Positions 18,094 to 27,355 of a DNA stretch of 64,000 bases are shown here, piece by piece; the first letter of the stretch is position 1, and each line of letters starts with the position of its first letter. A program made the position numbers and the translations under genes. This stretch comes from Actibacterium sp. MT2.3-13A. GTDB taxonomy: Bacteria > Pseudomonadota > Alphaproteobacteria > Rhodobacterales > Rhodobacteraceae. Location of the stretch: contig NZ_JAGSOU010000001.1 in NCBI RefSeq assembly GCF_018139985.1, forward strand, positions 1-64,000. The letters are read 5' to 3'. Under the pieces are notes generated by a model. That model ran no database searches and was not told the origin of the DNA. It saw only the letters and a program-made list of their open reading frames with translations.

Positions 18094-19665
18094 ATGACCT
18101 ATGACTACCGCCCCTATCCCTATGCCAGGCCGCCGGGGCTGAGCGCGCCGGAACCGGCCCGGCAGGTGATCATCGTGGGCGCGGGGCCGGTCGGTTTGGC
18201 GATGGCGATCGAGCTGGCGAACCATGGCGTGGCCTCGGTGGTTCTGGACGACAACAACGTGGTTTCCATGGGCTCGCGCGCGATCTCATGGTCGCGCCGC
18301 AGCCTTGAGATCTTCGACCGGCTGGGCATCGCGGAGCGGGTGATGGACAAGGCCGTTCCGTGGCGGCGCGGGCGCATGTTCCGCGGCGAGACGGAGCTGT
18401 TCCGCACCGACCTGCAGACACAGACCGAGGCCGAGGGCATCGCCGATGGCCATGCCTTTCCGGTCTTCGCCAACCTCCAGCAATATTACGTCGAGGAATA
18501 CCTGATCGAGCGCATCGACGCGCTGGACCTCGTCGATCTGCGCGTGCGCAACCGCGTCCTCGCCGTCGAGCAGAGCGACGACGGCGCCCATGTCACGGTC
18601 GAGACCCCCGACGGCGACTACGGGCTGCGCGCCGAGTATGTGATCGCCTGCGACGGGGTGCGCTCGTCGATCCGGTCTCGGCTGAAGCTGGAATTCGAGG
18701 GCGTGCAGTTCGAGGACCGCTTCGTCATCGCCGATCTGGAGATGGAGACTGACCTGCCCGCCGAGCGGCAGTTCTGGTTCGAGCCGCCCTTCCACGACGG
18801 GCGCACCGCCCTGCTGCACAAGCAGCCCGACAACCTGTGGCGGCTGGATTTGCAGCTGAACCCCGATGACGACGCGGAGGAGGCGGTCAAGCCCGACCAT
18901 CTGCGCCCGCGCATCGCGGCCATGCTGGGGCACGGGAATTTCCGGCTGGACTGGGTCAGCCTCTATTCCTTCCAGTGCCGCAGGCTGGCGGATCTCGTGC
19001 ATGGGCGGCTGATCTTCGCAGGCGACGCGGCGCATGTGGTCTCGCCCTTCGGGGCGCGCGGCGGCAACGGCGGGCTGCAGGACGTGGACAACCTCGGCTG
19101 GAAGCTGGCCGCAGTGCTCCAGGGCCGGGCCGCGCCAGACCTGCTGGAAAGCTACGACCGCGAGCGCGGGCTGGCGGCCGACGCCAATCTGCGCAGCGCG
19201 GCGCGCACCGCGCGTTTCATGAGCCCCGCGCCGGGGGCCGAGCGGCTGTTCCGCGACCAGGTTCTGGCGCTGGCCGCCAAGGCCAGCTTCGCCCGGCCGA
19301 TGGTCGATTCAGGCCGCCTGTCGGTGCCCTGCCGCTTTCCCTCTTCGGGCGCCGACGATTCGCGCCTGCCGCGCGCGTCGCGGCCCGGCTCGGTCGCGCC
19401 CGACGCGCCGCAGGGCAATGGCTGGCTGCTGCCGGAACTGGCGGGCGAGCCGGCCCTGCTGGCGCTGGGTGGCGCGGCGCCCGATCTCGGCCTGCGCGTG
19501 ATCGAGGCCGAACTGAACGAGGCCACCCGCGCCCGCTATCTGGGCGAGGCCGACCAAGCACTCTACCTGATCCGGCCCGACCAGGTGGTCGCCGCCCGCT
19601 GGGTCGCGGCCGAGACCGCCGCCATCACCGCCGCCATCACCGCCATGTGGGAGGGACGCCCGTGA
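18094..19665 (+). CDS. FAD-dependent aromatic-ring monooxygenase (MhpA/phenol hydroxylase-like)
   Basis: 523 residues. The Rossmann motif VIIVGAGPVGLAMAIEL is at about 25-41. The second FAD motif GDAAHVVSPFGARGGNGGLQDVDNL begins at about 310, typical of group A flavoprotein hydroxylases. A C-terminal thioredoxin-like portion is present but short. Such enzymes hydroxylate phenolic substrates with NAD(P)H and oxygen; the substrate here is unknown. Its stop overlaps the GTG of the DUF2783 gene, so they form a coupled pair. Confidence 0.85.
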   Translation: MTYDYRPYPYARPPGLSAPEPARQVIIVGAGPVGLAMAIELANHGVASVVLDDNNVVSMGSRAISWSRRSLEIFDRLGIAERVMDKAVPWRRGRMFRGETELFRTDLQTQTEAEGIADGHAFPVFANLQQYYVEEYLIERIDALDLVDLRVRNRVLAVEQSDDGAHVTVETPDGDYGLRAEYVIACDGVRSSIRSRLKLEFEGVQFEDRFVIADLEMETDLPAERQFWFEPPFHDGRTALLHKQPDNLWRLDLQLNPDDDAEEAVKPDHLRPRIAAMLGHGNFRLDWVSLYSFQCRRLADLVHGRLIFAGDAAHVVSPFGARGGNGGLQDVDNLGWKLAAVLQGRAAPDLLESYDRERGLAADANLRSAARTARFMSPAPGAERLFRDQVLALAAKASFARPMVDSGRLSVPCRFPSSGADDSRLPRASRPGSVAPDAPQGNGWLLPELAGEPALLALGGAAPDLGLRVIEAELNEATRARYLGEADQALYLIRPDQVVAARWVAAETAAITAAITAMWEGRP

Positions 19666-19850
19666 AACTGATCGACACCCCCAACCTGCCCGACCCGGAC
19701 GGGTTCTACGAAGAGTTGCTGGACGCCCATAAGGGGCTCAGCGCCACCGAAACCGCCGCGCTGAACGCGCAGCTGGTGCTGATCCTGGCCAACCATATCG
19801 GCGACCGCGAGATCCTGAGCCAGGCGATCGCGCTGGCCCGGCAGGGATGA
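19662..19850 (+). CDS. DUF2783 family small protein
   Basis: 62 residues, GTG start overlapping the stop of the upstream monooxygenase (GTGA). The sequence is mainly helical (DPDGFYEELLDAHKGLSATETAALNAQLVLILANHIGD). I recognise it as a DUF2783 protein, which in Rhodobacterales is usually encoded directly after a FAD monooxygenase. Its function is undescribed to my knowledge; an accessory subunit of the monooxygenase is an inference from the coupling. Confidence 0.8.
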   Translation: MKLIDTPNLPDPDGFYEELLDAHKGLSATETAALNAQLVLILANHIGDREILSQAIALARQG

Positions 19851-19893
19851 GCGCAATGCGCGCGCGGGACCGTCGCGACACAGGCTCACTGCC

Positions 19894-21465
19894 ATGAAGC
19901 TGGAGGATTTCGCGCCCTTTTCCGAGGCCGAGCAGACGCTCATCGACGAATGCGCGGATCCCGAGCGGATCACCTTCGGCGATGGCGAGCTGCCCGCCGG
20001 GGACGACAGCGCGCCCTGCCTGCGCGCGGGGCTCGTCCGGCTGATCCTGCTGGGCGGGGCCGGCGCGCCAGTGCTGCACGACAAGGGCCTGCGCCTGCGC
20101 GGGGCGCGGCTGACCGGGGTGCTCGACCTGCAGGGCTGCGACTGCCCGCATGACATCACCTTCTCGGAGTGCCGGCTCGACGAGGCGCTGAACCTGGTCA
20201 ACGCGCGGCTGAAGGGGCTGCATTTCAGCGGCAGCGCCCTAGCCGGGCTGGCCGCCGACAACGCCAGTTTCACGGGCAGCCTGTTCCTGCGCGACGGCAG
20301 CGTCAGCCGGGGCGAGATCAGCCTCGCCGGGGCGCGGCTGGGGGGCGATCTGCAACTTTGCGGGGCCGAGATCCACAGCGACGGGCAGGACGCCCTGTTC
20401 GCGCCCGCGCTGAACGTCGAGGGCTCGGTCTTTCTCGGCAACTACCCCTATACCGACGGCGACACCGCCCTGGTCACGCAGGGCATGCTGTTCCTGTCCT
20501 CGATCCATGTGGGCCATGACCTCTTCGTGTCGAACACCGCGATCACGCCCACCGAGACCGCGCTGGGCAGCCCGATGTTCGGTGCGACCGAGGCCCACGG
20601 CCACGATGTCGCCCTGTCGCTGGAGCGCGCCCGGGTCGGCGGGCTTCTCTATCTGCGCGCCAACCGGATCACCCGCGGCATCGTCAGCCTCGCCGGGGCC
20701 GAGGTGGCGCAGCTCACCGACGAGCCCTCCGGCCCCGGCGCCGCCCACCCGATCCGGCTGGATGGCTTCCGCTACCACGATTTCTCGCGCTCCGCCGATA
20801 CCGCGGTGCAGGCGCGGCTGGACTGGCTCGCCCGCCGGCCCGTGGACACGCCCTTCACCAGCCAGCCCTATGTGCATCTCGCCGATGTGCTGACCCGTAT
20901 CGGCCACCGCGAGGACGCGCGCACCGTGCTGATGCACAAGGAACGCCTGCTGCATGCCGAGAACCGCCGCCTGCTGATGGCCGAACGCGGCCAGGGGCTG
21001 GGCTGGGCCGCGGCCTGGGCCAGCGACGCGCTGCTGCGGGTGACGATCGGCTACGGCTACCGCCCGGTGCGCGCGCTGGTGATGGCGGCGGCGATGATCG
21101 CGGCGCTGGGCTGGTTCTATGACCAGTGCTGGCGCGCGGGCGACATGGCGCCGAATTCCGGCCCCATCCAGACCTCCGCCCCCTGGATCGACGCCACGCG
21201 CAGCCACCCGGAGAATCCCGGCGCCTTCTGGTCGCGGCCCGGGCAGGCCGGGCAGGACTGGGAGACCTTCCATCCCTATGCCTATGCCGCCGACCTGTTC
21301 ATTCCGCTGCTGCAACTGGGGCAGCAGGCGGGCTGGGCCCCCTCGACCACGCGCTCGCCCTGGGGGCGGGTCGGCTGGTGGCTGCGCTGGGTGGCCGAGG
21401 CGGTGGGCTGGGTCGTCACCGCGCTGGGCGCCGCCGCCATCACCGGGGTGATCCGGCGGGACTGA
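19894..21465 (+). CDS. Membrane-anchored repeat (beta-helix-like) protein of unknown function
   Basis: 523 residues. Residues 50-330 hold irregular repeats of the type LRGARLTGVLDLQG, SGSALAGLAADNASFTGSLFL and ISLAGARLGGDLQLCG. These resemble pentapeptide-like right-handed beta-helix coils. A helical region (about 310-380), a membrane segment (VMAAAMIAALGWFYDQCW, about 390-407) and a C-terminal membrane segment (about 497-519) follow. There is no N-terminal signal peptide, so the repeat region is probably cytoplasmic. It starts 43 bp after the DUF2783 gene. Function is unknown; related proteins occur in this family as hypothetical membrane proteins. Confidence 0.7.
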   Translation: MKLEDFAPFSEAEQTLIDECADPERITFGDGELPAGDDSAPCLRAGLVRLILLGGAGAPVLHDKGLRLRGARLTGVLDLQGCDCPHDITFSECRLDEALNLVNARLKGLHFSGSALAGLAADNASFTGSLFLRDGSVSRGEISLAGARLGGDLQLCGAEIHSDGQDALFAPALNVEGSVFLGNYPYTDGDTALVTQGMLFLSSIHVGHDLFVSNTAITPTETALGSPMFGATEAHGHDVALSLERARVGGLLYLRANRITRGIVSLAGAEVAQLTDEPSGPGAAHPIRLDGFRYHDFSRSADTAVQARLDWLARRPVDTPFTSQPYVHLADVLTRIGHREDARTVLMHKERLLHAENRRLLMAERGQGLGWAAAWASDALLRVTIGYGYRPVRALVMAAAMIAALGWFYDQCWRAGDMAPNSGPIQTSAPWIDATRSHPENPGAFWSRPGQAGQDWETFHPYAYAADLFIPLLQLGQQAGWAPSTTRSPWGRVGWWLRWVAEAVGWVVTALGAAAITGVIRRD

Positions 21466-21483
21466 CGCGACCGGGCCGCGGGT

Positions 21484-22239
21484 TCAGGATTTGCGGAAGA
21501 CCCAGCGCGGCGGGCGGATCGCGCGGCGCCCCTCTTCGGTCAGCTCGAACACCGCGCCGCCCTCGATCACCACCGCCGAGACCGGCCCGCCATAGGCCGC
21601 CCCGGTGTCGAGGTTCAGCCGGTTGCCGTAATGGGTGACGCGCTCCACCGGGGTGTGGCCATGCACGATCAGCGCGCCGTGGTCGCGCCGGTCGTCGTGG
21701 AATTCGCCGCGGATCCAGACGAGATCGTCCTCGGACTGCTCCGCCAGCGCCAGGCCGGGACGGATGCCCGCGTGGCAAAAGAATACCCCGTCGCGCGCGT
21801 AGCTGGGGCGCAGACCCTCCAGCAGGGCGACATGCGCCGGCGGCACGAGGCGACGCGCCTCTTCGTGGATCTCCTCCGCCGGGCGGTCCGGACTGACATC
21901 CACGCCGTAGGAGGCCAGCGTCGCGCGCCCGCCGATGCGGTCCTCCAGCCAGTGCAGGTCGGGGCGGCGCGGATCGCGCTCCTCGGGCGCGCGCAGGAAC
22001 AGCGCCATCATCCGGTCGTGATTGCCCTTCAGAAGCACCCAGTTCCGCCCCTCGGCCAGCCCCTGCAGCAGGAACGCCAGCACGCCGCGACTGTCAGGTC
22101 CGCGATCCACATAATCGCCGAGATGGACCACCGGCGCCACCTCGTCGCCCAGCCGTGCGCGGTCGGCCGCGATCCGGCGGTGCACCTCGCGCAGGTGGTC
22201 GAGATGCCCGTGGCTGTCACCGATGGCATAGCTGCGCAT
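21484..22239 (-). CDS. Metallophosphoesterase (serine/threonine phosphatase-like)
   Basis: 251 residues. Calcineurin-type metal motifs are all present: GDSHGH (7-12), GDYVDRGPDSRG (41-52), KGNHD (71-75), and a C-terminal VHGHTPVERV. This set is typical of the PrpA/ApaH-like phosphatases. The physiological substrate (phosphoprotein or dinucleotide) cannot be told. Stands alone, convergent with the preceding membrane protein. Confidence 0.88.
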   Translation of the reverse strand: MRSYAIGDSHGHLDHLREVHRRIAADRARLGDEVAPVVHLGDYVDRGPDSRGVLAFLLQGLAEGRNWVLLKGNHDRMMALFLRAPEERDPRRPDLHWLEDRIGGRATLASYGVDVSPDRPAEEIHEEARRLVPPAHVALLEGLRPSYARDGVFFCHAGIRPGLALAEQSEDDLVWIRGEFHDDRRDHGALIVHGHTPVERVTHYGNRLNLDTGAAYGGPVSAVVIEGGAVFELTEEGRRAIRPPRWVFRKS

Positions 22240-22314
22240 GTTGCCCCCTTGCCGAAATGGAACGGCCCGCCGCAGTGATGCGACGGGCCGTCCGGCGTTT
22301 CAAGTCCTTAGCCC

Positions 22315-23907
22315 TCAGAGGTCGAAGGACAGCGGGCGCACCTGCACGAAGAGGCCGGTCTTGCGCAGCTCGTCCAGCACGTCCTCGGGCAGCGGGTTGT
22401 CGAGGTAGAGCAGCGCGATCGCGCTCTCGCCCACGCCGGTCCGGCCCAGGGTGAAGTTGGCGATGTTCACGCCATGCGCGCCCATGGTCGCGCCCAGCGC
22501 GCCGATGATGCCCGGCACGTCGCGGTTGGTGGTGTAGAGCATGTGATGGCCGATCTCGGCGTCGATGTTGATGCCCTTGATCTGGATGAAGCGCGGCTTG
22601 CCGTCCGAGAACACCGTGCCCGCGATCGAACGCTCGCGCGTGTCGGTGACCACGGTCAGCTTGACATAGCCCTCGAACACGCCGGACTTGCCCTGCGTGG
22701 TGCGCGAGATCTTGATGCCCTTGTCCGCGGCGATCACCGGGGCCGAGACCATGTTCACATCCGGGTTGGCGGGCTTCATCACGCCGGCGATCGCGGCGCA
22801 GTTCAGTGCGTCGAGGTTCATCTCGGCGGCGTAGCCGTCATAGAGGATGTTGATCGCCTTGATCGGCTCGTCGGTCATCTGGCCGATGAAGGCGCCCAGG
22901 TGGCCGGCCAGCTTGATCCAGGGGCCCATCACCTTGGCCTCCTCGGCGGTGACCGAGGGCATGTTCAGCGCGTTCTGCACGGCGCCGGTCAGCAGGTAGT
23001 CGGCCATCTGCTCGGCCACCTGCAGGGCGACGTTCTCCTGCGCCTCGGTGGTGGCCGCGCCCAGGTGCGGGGTGCAGACCACGTTGGGCAGGTTGAACAG
23101 CGGGTTCTCGGTGGCCGGCTCCTCGGAGAACACGTCGAAGGCGGCGCCGGCGACATGGCCGTCCTTCAGCATCTCGGCCAGGGCCACTTCGTCCACGAGG
23201 CCGCCGCGGGCGCAGTTGATGATGCGCACGCCCTTCTTGGTCTTGGCCAGGTTCTCGCGGCTCAGGATGTTGCGGGTGCTGTCGATCAGCGGCACATGCA
23301 GGGTGATGAAGTCGGAACGCTTCAGCAGCTCGTCCAGCTCGACCTTCTCGACGCCCATCTTGTCGGCCTTCTCCTGGCTGAGGAAGGGGTCGTAGGCGAC
23401 GACCTTCATCTTCAGGCCGAGCGCCCGGTCGCAGACGATGCCGCCGATGTTGCCGGCGCCGATCACGCCCAGCACCTTGCCGGTCAGCTCGACACCCATG
23501 AATTTCGACTTTTCCCACTTGCCCGCATGGGTCGAGGCGCTGGCCTCGGGGATCTGGCGGGCGACGGCGAACATCATGGCGATGGCGTGCTCGGCGGTGG
23601 TGATCATGTTGCCGAAGGGGGTGTTCATGACGATCACGCCCTTCTTGGAGGCGGCCACCTTGTCGACGTTGTCGGTGCCGATGCCGGCGCGGCCGACGAC
23701 CTTGAGGTTGGTGGCGGCCTCCAGAACCTTTTCGGTCACCTTGGTGGCCGAACGGATGGCAAGACCGTCATAGTTGCCGATCACCTCCAGCAGCTTTTCC
23801 TTGTCCTTGCCGATCGAGGGGTCGAAATCGACCTCGATGCCACGGTCGCGGAAGATCTGGACGGCGGTTTCGGAGAGCTTGTCGGAGACGAGAACTTTGG
23901 GAGCCAT
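22315..23907 (-). CDS. serA: D-3-phosphoglycerate dehydrogenase
   Basis: 530 residues, the long type. It has an N-terminal substrate/NAD core with GVIGAGNIGGIVCDRA (nucleotide binding), RGGLVDEVAL, and catalytic His in TPHLGAATTEAQ. An intervening ASB domain and a C-terminal ACT domain (about 455-530, RDVPGIIGALGATMGAHGVNIANF) follow. It oxidises 3-phosphoglycerate in the first step of serine synthesis; the ACT domain suggests serine feedback. It follows serC by 91 bp, in which a 9-bp stem (23940-23948 with 23953-23961) lies. The ATG at 23907 gives the family start MAPKVLVSDKL. Confidence 0.96.
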   Translation of the reverse strand: MAPKVLVSDKLSETAVQIFRDRGIEVDFDPSIGKDKEKLLEVIGNYDGLAIRSATKVTEKVLEAATNLKVVGRAGIGTDNVDKVAASKKGVIVMNTPFGNMITTAEHAIAMMFAVARQIPEASASTHAGKWEKSKFMGVELTGKVLGVIGAGNIGGIVCDRALGLKMKVVAYDPFLSQEKADKMGVEKVELDELLKRSDFITLHVPLIDSTRNILSRENLAKTKKGVRIINCARGGLVDEVALAEMLKDGHVAGAAFDVFSEEPATENPLFNLPNVVCTPHLGAATTEAQENVALQVAEQMADYLLTGAVQNALNMPSVTAEEAKVMGPWIKLAGHLGAFIGQMTDEPIKAINILYDGYAAEMNLDALNCAAIAGVMKPANPDVNMVSAPVIAADKGIKISRTTQGKSGVFEGYVKLTVVTDTRERSIAGTVFSDGKPRFIQIKGINIDAEIGHHMLYTTNRDVPGIIGALGATMGAHGVNIANFTLGRTGVGESAIALLYLDNPLPEDVLDELRKTGLFVQVRPLSFDL

Positions 23908-23939
23908 TTTCGTGGTCCTTTGGAATATGGAATGGGGGT

Positions 23940-23961
23940 GGGTGCGCGCCATCGCGCACCC
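23940..23961. other. Intercistronic hairpin between serC and serA
   Basis: A perfect 9-bp inverted repeat GGGTGCGCG/CGCGCACCC with a 4-nt loop lies 33 bp before serA. No T-run follows on either strand, so it is not a normal terminator. It may stabilise mRNA ends or set the serC to serA ratio. Confidence 0.5.
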
Positions 23962-23998
23962 TGCATGTCAGTCCTGCGCGGGCGGGCCCGCGCGCGGC

Positions 23999-25144
23999 TT
24001 ATGCCTGAGCGGCGATCTCGGTCTCGAAGGCCCAGTTCAGCCAGGGCATCAGCGCCTCGATGTCCGAGGTCTCGACCGTGCCGCCGCACCAGATGCGCAG
24101 GCCGGCGGGCGCGTCGCGATAGGCGCCGATGTCATAGGCCACGCCCGCACCCTCCAGCCGCTTGGCCACGGCCTTGGCAAAGGCGGCGCCGTCGGCGATG
24201 CGGTCGTCGGTGAACTTCAGGCAGACCGAGGTGTTCGAGCGCGTCGCCGGGTCAACGGCGAGGAAGTCGATCCAGTCATGCTCGGCCACGAATTTCCCGA
24301 TCACGGCGGTATTGGCGTCGGCGCGCGCGATCAGGCCCTTCAGCCCGCCCACCGATTTCGCCCAGTCCAGCGCAACGAGGTAATCCTCGACCGCCAGCAT
24401 CGACGGCGTGTTGATGGTCTCGCCCACGAAGATGCCCTCGATCAGCTTGCCGCCCTTGGTCAGGCGGAAGATCTTGGGCAGCGGCCAGGCGGGGGTGTAG
24501 CTTTCCAGACGCGCCACCGCGCGGGGGGAGAGGATCAGCATGCCATGCGCCGCCTCGCCGCCCAGCACCTTCTGCCACGAGAAGGTGGTGACATCGAGCT
24601 TGTCCCAGGGCAGCTCCATCGCGAAGGCGGCCGAGGTGGCGTCGCAGATGGTCAGGCCCGCGCGGTCGGCGGGGATGAAATCGCCGTTCGGCACGCGGAC
24701 ACCGCTGGTGGTGCCGTTCCAGGTGAAGACCACATCATTATCGAAATCGACCGAGGCGAGGTCGACGATCTCGCCGTATTCGGCGGTCTTGACATCGGCG
24801 TCGATCTTGAGCTGCTTGACGACATCGGTGACCCAGCCGGCGCCGAAGCTTTCCCAGGCCAGCATCTCGGCCTTGCGCGCGCCCAGCAGCGACCACAGCG
24901 CCATTTCCACGGCGCCGGTGTCCGAGGCGGGCACGATGCCGATGCGGTAGTCGGCGGGGATGCCGAGGATCTCGCGGGTGGTCTCGATCGCGGCCTTCAG
25001 CTTGGCCTTGCCCACGGCGGCGCGGTGCGAACGGCCCAGCGGCGCGTCGGCGAGCTTGTCGAGAGAGAATGTGGGGATTTTGGCGCAGGGGCCCGAGGAA
25101 AAACGCGGATTGGCCGGCCGCGCGGCCGGAGCTTCGATAGCCAT
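23999..25144 (-). CDS. serC: Phosphoserine aminotransferase
   Basis: 381 residues starting [20 protein letters not shown], the length and start of the alphaproteobacterial SerC type. The PLP lysine lies in [17 protein letters not shown], and SNTSVCLKF near the end is conserved. It converts 3-phosphohydroxypyruvate and glutamate to phosphoserine, and also acts in pyridoxal phosphate synthesis. It precedes serA on the same strand and is preceded by a structured leader matching the serC RNA motif. Confidence 0.94.
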   Translation of the reverse strand: MAIEAPAARPANPRFSSGPCAKIPTFSLDKLADAPLGRSHRAAVGKAKLKAAIETTREILGIPADYRIGIVPASDTGAVEMALWSLLGARKAEMLAWESFGAGWVTDVVKQLKIDADVKTAEYGEIVDLASVDFDNDVVFTWNGTTSGVRVPNGDFIPADRAGLTICDATSAAFAMELPWDKLDVTTFSWQKVLGGEAAHGMLILSPRAVARLESYTPAWPLPKIFRLTKGGKLIEGIFVGETINTPSMLAVEDYLVALDWAKSVGGLKGLIARADANTAVIGKFVAEHDWIDFLAVDPATRSNTSVCLKFTDDRIADGAAFAKAVAKRLEGAGVAYDIGAYRDAPAGLRIWCGGTVETSDIEALMPWLNWAFETEIAAQA

Positions 25145-25160
25145 TGCTGGTATCCTTCCA

Positions 25161-25218
25161 GATATATGCCCCTCGTTGGGGAGGGGTGTCCCACGGACGC
25201 AGATACGGGGCTTTCTGC
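25161..25218 (-). ncRNA. serC leader RNA motif
   Basis: Between serC and the divergent serB the minus strand folds into three consecutive hairpins. They are GCAGA/TCTGC (25214-25218 with 25199-25203), GTCC/GGAC (25095-type 4-bp stem at 25088-25098 offset, i.e. 25188-25191 with 25195-25198) and CCCCTC/GAGGGG (25169-25174 with 25181-25186). The spacing and the GTCCGTGGGACACCCCTCCC segment agree with the alphaproteobacterial serC motif found by comparative genomics upstream of serC. The last hairpin ends about 25 nt before the ATG, so control of translation initiation is plausible. No ligand is established. Confidence 0.65.
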
Positions 25219-25301
25219 GCTGGCACAAGCGGGAAAGCTGCGATATTGCGCCGCGTGAACGCCTGAAACCGCCCTCTTTGTCCACTATCGGAAACCCACC
25301 C

Positions 25302-26177
25302 ATGTTCACCGCAACCCTTCTGTCCGCCCCCACCGCCCGCAATCTCGAGGCCGCGCTGGTCGAATCGCTGCGCAATGCCTGGGGCGGCGGCGACGCGGTC
25401 TGGCTGGCGCCCGACGAGGCGGCGGAGTTCGACCTGCCGCAGCTGCCCGACAACCGCTGGCCGGTCTGGGAGGAGATGCAGAAGCTCGGCATCGATCTGG
25501 TGATCCAGCCCGCCGAGGGACGGAAGAAGAAGATGCTGATCGCCGACATGGACAGCACCATGATCCAGCAGGAATGCATCGACGAACTGGCCGTGGTGGC
25601 CGGGATCGGCCCCCGCGTGGCCGAGATCACCGCCCGCGCCATGAACGGCGAGCTGGATTTCGAGGGCGCGCTGCGCGAGCGCGTGGGCCTGCTGAAAGGG
25701 CTCGACGCCGGTGTGATCGACCGGGTGCTGAAAGACCGCATCACCTTCATGCCCGGCGGCCGCGCGCTGGTCGCCACCATGAAGGCCGCGGGCGGCTACG
25801 CGGTGCTGGTCTCGGGCGGGTTCACCAATTTCGCGGCCAGGGTGGCGGCGGATCTGGGCTTCGACGAGCACCGCGCCAACACCCTGCTGATCGAGGACGG
25901 CCGGCTCACCGGCGAGGTGGCCGAGCCGATCCTCGGCCGCGAGGCCAAGGTCGCGGCGCTGAATGAGGTCAGCGCGCGGCTGGGGCTGGGCCATGATTCG
26001 GTCATGGCCGTGGGCGACGGCGCGAATGACCTCGGCATGCTGGGGCTGGCGGGCGCGGGCGTGGCGCTGCACGCGAAGCCCAAGGTGGCCGCGCAATGCG
26101 ACATCCGCATCAACCACGGCGACCTGAGCGCGCTGCTCTATATCCAGGGCTACGCCCGGGACGCCTTCGCCGCCTGA
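25302..26177 (+). CDS. serB: Phosphoserine phosphatase
   Basis: 291 residues. HAD motif [12 protein letters not shown] (Asp82, Asp84), motif [12 protein letters not shown], and motif [15 protein letters not shown] are intact. It removes phosphate from O-phosphoserine, the last step of serine synthesis. The N-terminal 75 residues are a reduced regulatory region shorter than in E. coli, usual for this group. It is divergent from serC across a 157-bp gap, so all three serine genes are clustered. Confidence 0.95.
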   Translation: MFTATLLSAPTARNLEAALVESLRNAWGGGDAVWLAPDEAAEFDLPQLPDNRWPVWEEMQKLGIDLVIQPAEGRKKKMLIADMDSTMIQQECIDELAVVAGIGPRVAEITARAMNGELDFEGALRERVGLLKGLDAGVIDRVLKDRITFMPGGRALVATMKAAGGYAVLVSGGFTNFAARVAADLGFDEHRANTLLIEDGRLTGEVAEPILGREAKVAALNEVSARLGLGHDSVMAVGDGANDLGMLGLAGAGVALHAKPKVAAQCDIRINHGDLSALLYIQGYARDAFAA

Positions 26178-26178
26178 G

Positions 26179-27177
26179 CTAGCGCAGCGCGGCGGCGGGG
26201 CGGATCATCCCGGTCTCGATGCCGCGCCAGTTGCGGACCGGCGCATCCATGCGCCGGCGGGTCGCCGGGTGAAAGGGGTCGAGCACCCCGAGCTTCACCA
26301 GCAGCGCGGCGATGGCGCATTCGCTGGCGCGCGTGGCGCCGTCCACGATCTTCAGCGCGATGCCCAGCTTGTGCTCGGGCAGCATGGCCACGAACACCGC
26401 CTCGGCCCCGGTCTTGAGCGCGACGCGGCCGTCCATGGCGCGCATCAGCTCGGTGCAGGCACGGCCCTCGCCCGCGACCAGCTCGGGAAAGGCGCGCATC
26501 GCGTCGCGCAGCCGCGCCGCGGCGCGTTCGCGGCCGGAGCCGCCGTCGATATCCGCCCCTGCGAAAAAGCCCATCGCGCGGGCCAGCCCGTGCACGGTGG
26601 TGGCGAAATTCGGGGCCGAGCAGCCGTCGATGCCGAAACCGGGGCTGTCCATGCCGGTCACGTCCTCGAAGGCCTCGCGCACGGCGCGCTGCACGGGATG
26701 GGCGGGATCGACATATTCCGGCCCCGCGCCCAGATGCCGGGCCAGGGTCAGAAAGCCCGAATGCTTGCCCGAGCAGTTGTTGTGCCACTGGCAGGGCTGG
26801 CCGCCGGCACGGATCATGGCGTTGCGGGTGTCGGTGTCGCGGGGCACCTCGGCGCCGCAGCGGAAGGCCTCATCGCCCAGCCCCAGTTCATCAAGCCAGC
26901 TCCGCACCATGTCGGTGTGGATCGGCGCGCCCTGGTGCGAGGCGCAGGACAGCGCCAGCCGGTCCTCGCCCAGCCCGAAGGCCGCGGCCGCGCCGCTTTC
27001 GACCAGCGGCAGCGCCTGGATCATCTTGGCCGAGCTGCGCGGCAGAATCACCGCGTCCGGGTCGCCCCAGGCATGCACGATGTTGCCCTCCGCGTCGCAG
27101 ATCACCGCATGCCCTCTGTGCCGCGATTCCAGGAACTCGCCACGCCAGACCTCGACCATCTCCACCGCTTGCGCCAT
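26179..27177 (-). CDS. Asparaginase (PF06089 type)
   Basis: 332 residues. Signature segments are RSSAKMIQALPLVESGAA, SHQGAPIHTDMV, CQWHNNCSGKHSGFL and GIDGCSAPNFATTVHGLARAM. These belong to the thermolabile L-asparaginase-like family first described in rhizobia, which hydrolyses asparagine to aspartate and ammonia and is unrelated to AnsA/AnsB. The start MAQAVEM is preceded by AAAGAGGA. Its stop lies 1 bp from the convergent serB stop. Confidence 0.87.
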   Translation of the reverse strand: MAQAVEMVEVWRGEFLESRHRGHAVICDAEGNIVHAWGDPDAVILPRSSAKMIQALPLVESGAAAAFGLGEDRLALSCASHQGAPIHTDMVRSWLDELGLGDEAFRCGAEVPRDTDTRNAMIRAGGQPCQWHNNCSGKHSGFLTLARHLGAGPEYVDPAHPVQRAVREAFEDVTGMDSPGFGIDGCSAPNFATTVHGLARAMGFFAGADIDGGSGRERAAARLRDAMRAFPELVAGEGRACTELMRAMDGRVALKTGAEAVFVAMLPEHKLGIALKIVDGATRASECAIAALLVKLGVLDPFHPATRRRMDAPVRNWRGIETGMIRPAAALR

Positions 27178-27355
27178 CTCGTCCTCTTTCCTCACGCATG
27201 CGCGATTTTCTGCCAACGGGGCTTTCAAAAATCGGCTGGTTTACGTTAGTCTCCGGCATATCGAGTTGAAATGCACGCCGCCACCGGAAAAGGTGCGCTA
27301 AACGGCCAGACGGGGCGTGCGACAGAGGCAACGGCAGCTGGAGGCTGTGAGACAT

